DNA from: Alphaproteobacteria bacterium
GTDB taxonomy: Bacteria > Pseudomonadota > Alphaproteobacteria > Caulobacterales > Caulobacteraceae
NCBI GenBank assembly: GCA_018821435.1
Contig: JAHJME010000034.1
Span: forward strand, 20,662 to 84,661
Direction of reading: 5' to 3'
DNA length: 64,000 bases
In this document: one piece after another, positions 25,882 through 33,332 of the stretch
Position numbering within the stretch: the first letter of the stretch is position 1
How the letters are laid out: each line of letters opens with the position of its first letter
The notes under the pieces: generated by a model
Told to the model about the DNA's origin: nothing
Databases searched by the model: none
The model's input: only the letters and a program-made list of their open reading frames with translations
Translations under genes and position numbers: made by a program

Positions 25882-27015
25882 TCAGGCTTTGAGGTTCGGG
25901 TGGACGACCGCGCCGCCGTGGGTGACCAGCGCCGCCTTCAGGATCTCTTCCTCCAGGTCGGGCGCGAACGCGCCGTCCTTGGTCAGGAACAGGCCGGCGA
26001 AGGCGAACAGGTTGCGCGCGTAGAGCGCCGAGGCGTCGGTGGCGATCCGGCCCGGCAGGTTGGCCACGCCCATGATCCTCACGCCGTTCGCGGTCTCGGC
26101 GACCTCGCCCAGCTTGGCGCCCTCGACATTGCCGCCCTGCTCGACGGCCAGGTCGACCAGCACCGAGCCCGGACGCATCGAGGCGACCTGGGCGGCGCTG
26201 ACCAGCTTGGGCGCGGGGCGGCCCGGGATCAGGGCCGTGGTGATCACGATGTCCTGCTTGGCGATGTGCGACGAGACCAGCTCGGCCTGCTTGGCCTGGT
26301 ACTCCGCGCTCATCTCCTTGGCGTAGCCGCCGGCGGTCTGGGCGTTCTTGAACTCCTCGTCCTCGACGGCGAGGAACTTGGCGCCCAGGCTTTCGACCTG
26401 TTCCTTGGTGGCCGGACGCACGTCCGTGGCGGTCACGACGGCGCCCAGGCGGCGGGCCGTGGCGATGGCCTGGAGGCCGGCGACGCCCACGCCCATGACG
26501 AACACCTTGGCGGCGGCGACGGTGCCGGCGGCGGTCATCATCATCGGCATCGCCCGGCCATAGGCCTCGGCGGCTTCGATCACGGCGCGGTAGCCGGCCA
26601 GGTTGGCCTGGGAGGACAGCACGTCCATCACCTGGGCCCGCGTGATCCGCGGCACGAATTCCATGGCGAAGGCCGTGGCGCCCTGCTTGGCCAGCGCGTC
26701 CAGCGTGGCGCGCTCCATGTAGGGGTTGAGCGTGGCGGCGACGATCGCGCCGGACTTCAACGCCGCGATCTCCTCGGCCTCGGGACCGCGCACCTTGAAC
26801 AGGATGTCGGCCTTGCCGATCGCCTCCTTGGCGGTCTTGGCGATGGTCGCGCCGGCGGCGGCGTAATCCGCGTCGGGATAGGCGGCGGGAACGCCCGCGC
26901 CGGCCTCGACGATCACGGAATACCCCGCGCCGATGAGCTTCTTCACCGTCTCGGGGACGGCGGCCACACGGGTCTCTCCCGCGCGACGCTCCTTGGTGAC
27001 GGCGATGACGGCCAT
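25882..27015 (-). CDS. pntAA: NAD(P) transhydrogenase subunit alpha part 1 (PntAA)
   Basis: 377 aa NAD(H)-binding domain, homologous to alanine dehydrogenase. N-terminal KERRAGETRVAAVPETVKKL; Rossmann glycines GVGVAG at 175-180 followed by TARRLGAVVTATDVRP; the mobile RQD-type loop region near QDIVITTALIPGRPAPKL. Starts the four-gene pnt operon. Upstream (27016-27250) contains a hairpin with a T-run reading toward it. Confidence 0.96.
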   Translation of the reverse strand: MAVIAVTKERRAGETRVAAVPETVKKLIGAGYSVIVEAGAGVPAAYPDADYAAAGATIAKTAKEAIGKADILFKVRGPEAEEIAALKSGAIVAATLNPYMERATLDALAKQGATAFAMEFVPRITRAQVMDVLSSQANLAGYRAVIEAAEAYGRAMPMMMTAAGTVAAAKVFVMGVGVAGLQAIATARRLGAVVTATDVRPATKEQVESLGAKFLAVEDEEFKNAQTAGGYAKEMSAEYQAKQAELVSSHIAKQDIVITTALIPGRPAPKLVSAAQVASMRPGSVLVDLAVEQGGNVEGAKLGEVAETANGVRIMGVANLPGRIATDASALYARNLFAFAGLFLTKDGAFAPDLEEEILKAALVTHGGAVVHPNLKA

Positions 27016-27117
27016 GGTCCGCGAAATCCCCCGATCGGCCCGATTGCGGCGCGACCATAGGGGGCGTTCTCACCCCTTGTCCAGCCGCCCACCCGGCCGG
27101 ATTTGAACGCTCGTTTG

Positions 27118-27147
27118 AAAAATTCTGCCGCACTGCAGCAATGCGGC
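27118..27147 (-). terminator. Hairpin with T-run upstream of pntAA
   Basis: On the minus strand GCCGCA (27147-27142) pairs with TGCGGC (27132-27127) around TTGCTGCAG, then AGAATTTTT follows. It lies between the cytochrome oxidase gene and pntAA. It could be a weak second terminator for the former or an attenuator in the pnt leader. The stem is only 6 bp. Confidence 0.35.
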
Positions 27148-27201
27148 GCAACAATATTCCCGGGGCCGGCGATCACGCCCGGCAGGCACGGCAGATACGA
27201 C

Positions 27202-27224
27202 AAAGCCTCCGCTCACGCGGAGGC
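27202..27224 (-). terminator. Intrinsic terminator of cytochrome oxidase subunit IV gene
   Basis: Perfect 8-bp stem GCCTCCGC/GCGGAGGC with loop TCAC (27205-27224) followed on the minus strand by TTTG. It is 26 bases past the stop of the minus-strand gene ending at 27251. The U-run is short. Confidence 0.6.
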
Positions 27225-27250
27225 TCGTCGAAATCGTCGGCCGTCAGCGC

Positions 27251-27493
27251 CTAGTGCGCGTCGGCGGTCTTCTTGTCGCGCAGCAGCAGGGTGCCCAGCA
27301 CCGCCATCGCCACCGCGGTCCCGGCCGAACCCAGGAAGCCGGTGTGGGTGCAGAACAGCAGGACGAAGAACAGCAGGACCGAGCTGAGGTAGAGCGAACC
27401 CCACTTGGTCAGGCCCATCACCAGATGGAACGTCGCGTTCTGTTCGGCGATGTTCATCGTGCCGCGCTGGTAGTCGGAAGAAGCCCCGGCCAT
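27251..27493 (-). CDS. aa3-type cytochrome c oxidase subunit IV
   Basis: 80 aa. The soluble N-terminus (MAGASSDYQRGTMNIAEQNA) is followed by two hydrophobic helices (TKWGSLYLSSVLLFFVLLFC; TAVAMAVLGTLLL) and ends KKTADAH. This matches the small bacterial aa3-oxidase subunit IV found in Alphaproteobacteria, an accessory component of the terminal oxidase in the inner membrane. The catalytic subunits are not in the window. A terminator follows. Confidence 0.85.
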   Translation of the reverse strand: MAGASSDYQRGTMNIAEQNATFHLVMGLTKWGSLYLSSVLLFFVLLFCTHTGFLGSAGTAVAMAVLGTLLLRDKKTADAH

Positions 27494-27554
27494 CGGAATT
27501 CACTCTCGGATGAATGGAAGTCAGCGGGGGCGATACACGAACCGCCCCCCGGGT

Positions 27555-28598
27555 TCAATGCGGCCAAGTGGCCAGAAGGGTCCGAAGCGCCGCCACCAGG
27601 GCCAATGGCTGGTCGATCATCACGTGGTGATGCGAATTGGGGATCTCGATCTCCATGACCTGGTCGTCGAAGAAGCTCTGCTCGCCCTTGGCCTTGCGCT
27701 CGATGATCCGGCTCTTGTCGCCGTACAGGTGGACCATCGGCACCGCCAGCCGCGGCATCACGGTCTGAGACATCCCCTCGCTGCGGTCCAGCTTCTCCCA
27801 CATCTCGGGGTCGAACTTCCACGTCCACCCCTCGCCCGAGCCGTCCGGCAGGGGCGCCCGCTTCAGCGACCGCCGCGCGATGAAGTCGAGGACGTAGTGG
27901 TTCTCGGTGGGCTGGGGCGGCATCAGGCGGAACCGCGCCAGCGCCTGCTCCACGGTGGCGTAGACGCGGCTGGGGCGATCCGCCGACGGGATGTTGGCCA
28001 GCACCTCGCGGCGCTTGGCCTGGGCCTCCAGCACCTCGGGCGGCGGGCCGCCGAAGCCGGTGTCGACCAGCACGGCGGCGTGCATATGCTCAGGGTACTT
28101 GGCCGCCGCGAAGAACACCTGGCCCCCGCCGAACGAGTGGCCGATGTAGATCGGCTTGCGGCCGCCGTCGTAGAGGCCGGTCGCCCGCGACACCGCCTCG
28201 GCGTCGTCGGCGAAGTCGCGGAAGCGATAGGTCTCGCGCCACTCGGAATTGCCCATCCCGGCCAGCGACATCGAGGTCACCCGATAGTCCTTGGCCAGAT
28301 AGGGCGCCAGCGGGCTCCACCAGTCGGCATGCGCGCTGTTGCCGTGCGCCAGCAGCAGGCCGGGCTTGCCCGGCTCGCCCCAGGTCAGGGTCTCGATCTT
28401 GGTGCCGTGCGAGGTGACGAACCCGCGCTCGGGCTCCTGGGCGATGGCCCACCGGAACCACGCCGGCGTCGGCGGCTCGGCGCCCGCGTACGGGGCCAGC
28501 GGCGCCCGGATCTCGGGCGGCAGGTTGTCGAAGTGGAACGGCCGGTCGTCGTAGGCTTCCTTCGAAGAACCGGTCTTGTCTGTCGCGTCTTTGGCCAT
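27555..28598 (-). CDS. Alpha/beta hydrolase
   Basis: 347 aa from ATG 28598; the open frame extends further upstream but without protein-like sequence. Motifs: LLLAHGNSAHADWW (oxyanion), YIGHSFGGGQVFFA (nucleophile Ser in GHSFGG), late acidic/His region (VHLYGDKS..., PNSHHHVMIDQPLAL). Cytoplasmic. Resembles epoxide-hydrolase or esterase-type enzymes; substrate unknown. It faces divergently away from the exported protein at 28744. Confidence 0.88.
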   Translation of the reverse strand: MAKDATDKTGSSKEAYDDRPFHFDNLPPEIRAPLAPYAGAEPPTPAWFRWAIAQEPERGFVTSHGTKIETLTWGEPGKPGLLLAHGNSAHADWWSPLAPYLAKDYRVTSMSLAGMGNSEWRETYRFRDFADDAEAVSRATGLYDGGRKPIYIGHSFGGGQVFFAAAKYPEHMHAAVLVDTGFGGPPPEVLEAQAKRREVLANIPSADRPSRVYATVEQALARFRLMPPQPTENHYVLDFIARRSLKRAPLPDGSGEGWTWKFDPEMWEKLDRSEGMSQTVMPRLAVPMVHLYGDKSRIIERKAKGEQSFFDDQVMEIEIPNSHHHVMIDQPLALVAALRTLLATWPH

Positions 28599-28743
28599 CG
28601 CCAACGGGTCTAACGGCCGTTTGAAAAATCGCAAGCAGATACCCCGCCGCCGCTCGCCATCAAGGATCGCGTTGCTTTCGGCGCGGAGACGCTGCTGAAA
28701 TCCGCGCCGGGGCGCTAGGGTCGGACCCAGCCGGGAGAACGCC

Positions 28744-29691
28744 ATGCCTGCCGTCGCGCGGACCGCCTTGATCGCCGCCCTCTGTTGGGGCGGGACGGCC
28801 ACGGCGCAGGTTCCGCGCGCCCCGGACGGACACCCCAGCCTGGAGGGCGTCTGGACCAACCGGTCGCTGACCACCCTGGAGCGCCGCCCGATCTTCAAGA
28901 CCCTGGCGATCCCCGCGGCCCAGGCGAAGGCGTTCGAAACCGCCGCCGACGGCCGCCCGCCGATCGCCGACGACGTGGGCCAGAAGGACACCGAGTGGTG
29001 GGAGCCGGGCGCGACCCTGGCCCGCATCGGCGGCGAGGCCCGCGCCTCCTGGATCGTCGAACCGGCCGACGGGCGGCTGCCCTACACCGAGGCCGGACTG
29101 AAGCGACTGGCCGCCGCCCAAGCCGCCGCCGACTTGAATTTCGACGGCCCGGAGGTACGTCCCGGCCCCGAACGCTGCCTGACCGCTCTGGGCGGCATCA
29201 CCGGCCCGCCGCTGCTGAACGGCAGCTACAACGCCCACCACCAGATCGTGCAGACGAGGGACTATGTGGTCATCCATTCCGAGATGATCCACGACGTCCG
29301 CATCGTGCCTCTGACGCCGACCCCGCCGCTGCCCAAGGCGATGCGGCCCATCACCGGCGATCCCGCGGGGCGGTGGGAGGGCGACACCCTGGTCGTCGAG
29401 ACCCGCGGCTTCCATCCCGTCGCGTCCTATCGCGTTCCGACCCGCCTCTACCTGTCGCCGGACGCCCGCGTGACCGAGCGCTTCACCCGCATCTCGCCCA
29501 GCGAGATCCGCTACGACTTCGCCGTCGACGATCCGGTGATGTTCAAGCAGGTCTGGCGCGCCGAGATGGTGCTGATACGGACCGCCGACCCGATCTACGA
29601 ATACGCCTGCCACGAGGGAAACTACTCGCTGCCCGGCATACTGGCCGGCGGACGCCAGACGGCGCGCGAAGCGGCCGCGACGGCGCCCTAG
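28744..29691 (+). CDS. Exported conserved protein (HPSLEGVW / YEYACHEGNY family)
   Basis: 315 aa; signal peptide MPAVARTALIAALCWGGTATAQ. Shares its ordered motifs with 6213-7352: HPSLEGVWTN near residue 31, GPPLLNGSYNAHHQIVQT, VIHSEMIHDVRIV, RWEGDTLVVETRGF, and YEYACHEGNYSLPGILAG at the C-terminus. GGGAG lies 7 bases before the ATG. No reaction is known to me. It may be cotranscribed with the hydrolase gene 55 bases downstream. Confidence 0.8.
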   Translation: MPAVARTALIAALCWGGTATAQVPRAPDGHPSLEGVWTNRSLTTLERRPIFKTLAIPAAQAKAFETAADGRPPIADDVGQKDTEWWEPGATLARIGGEARASWIVEPADGRLPYTEAGLKRLAAAQAAADLNFDGPEVRPGPERCLTALGGITGPPLLNGSYNAHHQIVQTRDYVVIHSEMIHDVRIVPLTPTPPLPKAMRPITGDPAGRWEGDTLVVETRGFHPVASYRVPTRLYLSPDARVTERFTRISPSEIRYDFAVDDPVMFKQVWRAEMVLIRTADPIYEYACHEGNYSLPGILAGGRQTAREAAATAP

Positions 29692-29746
29692 GCTTTCATT
29701 TTAGCCCCCGCATCCTAGGTTGGAGTCTCCGGCCGCGAGGGGACCC

Positions 29747-30820
29747 GTGGAAGAGCGCGAACTCGACGACCTGGTGGCCTTCCTGCCGCCGCTGCTGCAG
29801 GCGCTGGAGCGGCTGGGCTTCGTCGCGCGCTATCTGAACCCGCAGGATTTCGAGGCGGTGATGGCCGCGATCGGCGCGCCGGACGCCGAGCTTCGCGCCC
29901 AGGTCCATCGGCTGGACGCCTGGCCGCCCGGTCTGGCCGAGATCCGCGCCGCGCTGATCGCCTCGGCCAGCGAAACCCTGGCCGCCTATGAAGGCCTGCG
30001 CGCCGCGCCTTCGGACCCCGACAGCCTGACCGCGATCTTCCGCGCCCTGCGCCATCTGCCCCGCGCCCAGGAAGCGCTTTATCCGCTGGCCCACGACCTG
30101 GCGCCCGTCAGCCGCGTCTTCCTGGACCCGGCGGTGCGCGAGAACGCCGGCCTGCTGCACCGGCTGTCCCACGCCGCGCCAAGTCCGGACACCGGCGTGC
30201 TGCACTACGACAACGCCCCGGACTCGCGCGGCGGCTTCTCGGCCTATGTGCCGGAGTACTACGACCCCGGCCGGCCTTGGCCCCTGGTGGTCGCCCTGCA
30301 CGGCGGCGGCGGCAACGGCCGGTCGTTTCTCTGGAGCTGGCTGCGCGACGCCCGCAGCCGGGGCGCGATCGTGGTGGCGCCCACCGCCATCGGCCGCACC
30401 TGGGCGATCACCGGGGACGACCCCGACACCCCCAACCTCGGCCGGCTGCTGGGCTATGTGCGCGGGCGCTGGAACATCGACCCGACCCGTATCCTGCTGA
30501 CCGGCATGAGCGACGGCGGCACGTTCTGCTACGTCTCCGGCCTGGAGCCCGCGTCGCCGTTCACCCACCTGGCGCCGGTCTCGGCGGCGTTCCACCCGAT
30601 GCTGGCCAGCTTCGCCGATCCGGGGCGCCTGGCCGGCCTGCCGATCCACATCGTCCACGGCGCGCTGGACTGGATGTTCCCGGTCGACATGGCCCGCGAG
30701 GCCGCCCGCGACCTGGGCGCCGCCGGCGCGGCGGTGACCTACGTCGAGATCGACGACCTCAGCCATAGTTACCCTCGCGAGGCCAACGCCGCGATCCTCG
30801 ACGGGCTGGAGGCCGGCTGA
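29747..30820 (+). CDS. Alpha/beta hydrolase of the depolymerase/phospholipase type
   Basis: About 357 aa from GTG 29747 (GAGGGG five bases upstream); a TTG at 29720 is an alternative. The N-terminal helical region (1-150) precedes an alpha/beta hydrolase domain: PLVVALHGGGGNGRSFLWSW (oxyanion), nucleophile GMSDGG, Asp in IHIVHGALDWMFP, His in DDLSHSYPRE. No signal peptide. Resembles PHB-depolymerase-like or carboxylesterase enzymes; substrate unknown. Its stop overlaps the GFA gene start by one base (TGATG). Confidence 0.85.
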   Translation: MEERELDDLVAFLPPLLQALERLGFVARYLNPQDFEAVMAAIGAPDAELRAQVHRLDAWPPGLAEIRAALIASASETLAAYEGLRAAPSDPDSLTAIFRALRHLPRAQEALYPLAHDLAPVSRVFLDPAVRENAGLLHRLSHAAPSPDTGVLHYDNAPDSRGGFSAYVPEYYDPGRPWPLVVALHGGGGNGRSFLWSWLRDARSRGAIVVAPTAIGRTWAITGDDPDTPNLGRLLGYVRGRWNIDPTRILLTGMSDGGTFCYVSGLEPASPFTHLAPVSAAFHPMLASFADPGRLAGLPIHIVHGALDWMFPVDMAREAARDLGAAGAAVTYVEIDDLSHSYPREANAAILDGLEAG

Positions 30821-31293
30821 TGGCCAAGGGCGAGGTGGCGATCGGCGCCTGTGTCTGCGGCGCGGTGCGGGTGGAGATCGGCGTCCCCGCCCGCTGGGCC
30901 TGGCACGACCATTCCGCCGCCAGCCGCCAGGCCCACGGCGCGGCCTACGCCACCTATGTGGGCAGCTGGCGCAGTCGCTTCCGGGTGCTGGACGGCGAGA
31001 AGCACATCACCCGCTTCGAGGACGAGGCCGCCGGCACGGCCCGCAGCTTCTGCGCCCGCTGCGGCACGCCCCTGTTCTACGAGCGCGCCAGCGCGCCCAA
31101 GATGGTGAATGTGCCGCGCGCCCTCTTCACCGCCCGCACCGGCCGCGAGCCGCGCTACCACATGAACCTCGGCCAGCAAGCCGACTGGACCTACCTGGGC
31201 GAACCCCTGGCGCCGCTGAAGGGCTATCCCGGCGTGATGTGGGAACGGCCCAGCAGGAAGAAGAAGCGCGCCCCGCCCGATCCGATGTTCTGA
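30820..31293 (+). CDS. GFA-family zinc protein lacking the catalytic cysteine triad
   Basis: 157 aa. Carries the structural zinc cysteines of the glutathione-dependent formaldehyde-activating fold: C11 and C13 (GACVCGAV) and the later FCARCGTPLFY pair. The usual second site CHC-x2-C is replaced by HDHSAAS before RQAHGAAYATY, so the classical catalytic zinc site is absent. It may have another chemistry or be non-enzymatic. Translationally coupled to the upstream hydrolase (TGATG). Confidence 0.8.
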   Translation: MAKGEVAIGACVCGAVRVEIGVPARWAWHDHSAASRQAHGAAYATYVGSWRSRFRVLDGEKHITRFEDEAAGTARSFCARCGTPLFYERASAPKMVNVPRALFTARTGREPRYHMNLGQQADWTYLGEPLAPLKGYPGVMWERPSRKKKRAPPDPMF

Positions 31294-31309
31294 ACCGAGC
31301 GCGTTGGAT

Positions 31310-31389
31310 CCGTACTCAATTCAACTGCAGAGAATTCACCACCTTCCGCTCATCCCGGCGAAGGCCGGGATGAGCGGTATTGAGTACGG
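31310..31389. repeat. Nested palindromic repeat element
   Basis: Outer arms CCGTACTCAAT (31310-31320) and ATTGAGTACGG (31379-31389). Inner perfect 14-bp arms CCGCTCATCCCGGC (31346-31359) and its complement (31364-31377) with loop GAAG. The inner part resembles the TCATCCCGG-GAAG-type REP palindromes common in proteobacterial genomes. It lies between convergent genes and could also act as a bidirectional 3' structure. Confidence 0.7.
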
Positions 31390-31444
31390 AGCTTTGCGTT
31401 CTCCTCTCCCTACGGGTGAGGAGACGGGCTGTGCGCCGCCGGCC

Positions 31445-32560
31445 CTACGGCGCGGCCCGCACCCCCCGCGCCGCATCGCCATTCATCTGCATCGTCACCG
31501 CCGACGCCGGACCGGTCGCAGGGCCTTCGAACACCAGCCGGATGTCCATGCCGTCGGCGAAGAAGCGGTCCGGCGCGCTGGCGCTCAGCGACATCGGCGG
31601 CCGGTCGGTGCGGGTGGCCCGCAGCTTCGCACCCTCCACGGTCACGGTCATCGTCCGCTCCTCGGAGAACCGGTAGGTCCCGGCGTAGCGGCCCAGGACC
31701 TCCGGCGTCAGGGCGACGGGATCGGGAAAGTCGATCCGGGTCTTCCGGGGCAGCAGAGCGCCCAGGCCGGCGCGCGCCAGGGCCGGGTAGTAGGTCAGAT
31801 GCTCTTCGCTCGCGAAGACCTGGCTGCGGGACTCGAAGCTTCGGTTGGCGGCCACGACGCGGGCGACGCGCCGCCCGCCGTCGATCATGTAGGGCGCCTC
31901 CGCCCCACCATAGGCCACGAACACCCGGCGCGGCGGACCGGCCCCGCGCCGTACGGCGGCCAGCCGCTCGATCACCTGCGGATCGGCCCACAGGGACGGG
32001 CTGGCGATCACATAGCCGGCGAAGGCGTCGGGTCGCCTGGTCAGCACATTGGCGGTGTAGATGCCCGCCAGCGAATGGCCCATCAGCACGGCGTTCCCCG
32101 GGTCGGCGGGATAGCGGGCCTCGATGAACGGCTTCAACTCCTCGACCAGGAAGGCGGTGAAGGCCTCCGCGCCGCCGCCCTTGGCCACCGTCCCGTCCGG
32201 CCGGGTCCCGGGGCCGAACAACAGGTCGAACTCGCGCGCGCCCTTGCCCGGCGGATAGCCCACCGTGACGACGTAGGCGGGCTGCATCGCATTGGTCCCG
32301 CCAAGTGTGGAGGCGATGGGACCAGCCATGCCGTAGCCGCCGTCCAGGATGTAGACGGCCGCCGCCTTCTGGCCGGGCAGCCAGGGCCGGGTGACCGGGC
32401 TCCACACATCGATCTGGAAGTCGCGCCCGACGCGCTCGGAATGCACGACCAGCCGCTCCGCGGCCGTCTGGGCGACCCCAATCGAGACGACCTTGAGCTC
32501 GGCGGCTGGAGCGGCTTGCGCCAGCGCGGCCAACAAGAACGCGACAATGAGCACCCGCAC
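31445..32560 (-). CDS. Secreted esterase, alpha/beta hydrolase fold with C-terminal beta domain
   Basis: About 371 aa from GTG 32560, chosen because AAGGGGG lies 5 bases upstream; a GTG at 32575 is in frame. Signal peptide MRVLIVAFLLAALAQAAPAA. The esterase domain resembles ferric-enterobactin esterase/putative esterase family (AAAVYILDGGYGMAGPIAST; nucleophile GHSLAG). A C-terminal 80-residue domain (LGRYAGTYRFSEERTMTVTV) resembles lipocalin-like DUF3471 modules found on serine hydrolases. Periplasmic or secreted; substrate unknown. Two ATTAC/GTAAT palindromes lie in its promoter region. Confidence 0.82.
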   Translation of the reverse strand: MRVLIVAFLLAALAQAAPAAELKVVSIGVAQTAAERLVVHSERVGRDFQIDVWSPVTRPWLPGQKAAAVYILDGGYGMAGPIASTLGGTNAMQPAYVVTVGYPPGKGAREFDLLFGPGTRPDGTVAKGGGAEAFTAFLVEELKPFIEARYPADPGNAVLMGHSLAGIYTANVLTRRPDAFAGYVIASPSLWADPQVIERLAAVRRGAGPPRRVFVAYGGAEAPYMIDGGRRVARVVAANRSFESRSQVFASEEHLTYYPALARAGLGALLPRKTRIDFPDPVALTPEVLGRYAGTYRFSEERTMTVTVEGAKLRATRTDRPPMSLSASAPDRFFADGMDIRLVFEGPATGPASAVTMQMNGDAARGVRAAP

Positions 32561-32583
32561 GGAAACCCCCTTCACAACCTCAA

Positions 32584-32595
32584 TTACAAATGTAA
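32584..32595. promoter_or_regulatory. Palindrome TTACAAATGTAA, possible operator
   Basis: TTAC-4-GTAA palindrome in the A/T-rich divergent region between the esterase start (32560) and the gene at 32674. A related 14-bp palindrome lies 37 bp away at 32632. Similar half-sites suggest one regulator covering both promoters. Confidence 0.4.
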
Positions 32596-32631
32596 GAAAT
32601 ATTCGCCCTCAGGCCTTGCCGCAAGCAAAAT

Positions 32632-32645
32632 ATTACGTCCGTAAT
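32632..32645. promoter_or_regulatory. Palindrome ATTACGTCCGTAAT, possible operator
   Basis: Perfect palindrome ATTACG-TC-CGTAAT, 28 bp before the start of the 170-aa gene. It shares ATTAC/GTAA half-sites with the palindrome at 32584-32595. The size suits a dimeric TetR-, MarR- or GntR-type repressor; the binder is unknown. Confidence 0.45.
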
Positions 32646-32673
32646 ACTCTCCGGAAAATGGAGAGCTGGCCGG

Positions 32674-33186
32674 ATGCGGGATATCGAGGCGCAGAAGCGA
32701 CGATCGCTGCGAACGGGCCGGCGCGACGTCGTCTTCCAGAACGCCGGCCTGGTCGGCATCCTGCTGCTCCTTGTCTCGATCCCCGCCATCGACGTCTACC
32801 GGACCTGGGCGGGCGCCCGCGCGGAGAAGCAGGCCTGGGACGTCCAGGGGCCGCCCTGCCCGGTCGTGGTCCATGCCGACCCCTCGGTTGTGGGCCACAA
32901 GGTCCCCAGGACCTTCACCTACAACAAGGTCCGCTTCACCCGGCATCTGGGCGACGTCAGTTGCGCGGCGTTCCGCGAGGATGGGTTCATGAACCCCAAG
33001 TCCTACAGCGTCTGTCAGTTCAGCGGCCCCGGCGCGGTGACGGTCGAGGCGGACGGCCGCCGCACCACCTTCCAGCCCGGCCCCGGCCGGCGCACCACCG
33101 TGACCGTCCACGACGGCCAGGCTTCCTGCGTCATCGCCGGCTGGTTCGCCCGCCGGCCGCGCGGCTACAAGATGACCGAGCCATAG
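32674..33186 (+). CDS. Membrane-anchored protein of unknown function
   Basis: 170 aa. One membrane span at about 27-45 (GLVGILLLLVSIPAIDVY) after a basic N-terminus (EAQKRRSLRTGRRD), predicting a single-pass protein with its C-terminal domain in the periplasm. That domain has four Cys (CPVVVH, CAAF, CQFSG, CVIAGW) and is beta-rich. GGAGAG precedes the ATG by 8 bases. I do not recognise the family. Divergent from the esterase and sharing its palindromic control region. Confidence 0.6.
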   Translation: MRDIEAQKRRSLRTGRRDVVFQNAGLVGILLLLVSIPAIDVYRTWAGARAEKQAWDVQGPPCPVVVHADPSVVGHKVPRTFTYNKVRFTRHLGDVSCAAFREDGFMNPKSYSVCQFSGPGAVTVEADGRRTTFQPGPGRRTTVTVHDGQASCVIAGWFARRPRGYKMTEP

Positions 33187-33215
33187 CTGACACGATCTGT
33201 CTGCTTTGCCTGCTA

Positions 33216-33251
33216 GAGCGATCGACGGTTCGCTTGAACCGTCGATCGCTC
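33216..33251. repeat. Perfect 16-bp inverted repeat with 4-nt loop
   Basis: GAGCGATCGACGGTTC (33216-33231), loop GCTT, and the exact complement (33236-33251). It lies 30 bases past the stop of the 170-aa gene. It has no T-run immediately after (CAAGACC follows), so it is more likely a dispersed palindrome than an intrinsic terminator. Confidence 0.65.
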
Positions 33252-33271
33252 AAGACCTTTGCTAGGAAAAA

Positions 33272-33322
33272 TAGACCATTCGTCGTGCCGAGACTGAACC
33301 AACCTGAGCGACGAATGGTCTA
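33272..33322. repeat. 14-bp inverted repeat directly upstream of WYL regulator
   Basis: TAGACCATTCGTCG (33272-33285) and CGACGAATGGTCTA (33309-33322), separated by 23 bp; the right arm ends 10 bp before the regulator's ATG. It could be the regulator's own operator or a second copy-type element beside the 33216 palindrome. Both elements carry a TAGA-like edge. Confidence 0.55.
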
Positions 33323-33332
33323 GGCTCCGCCC

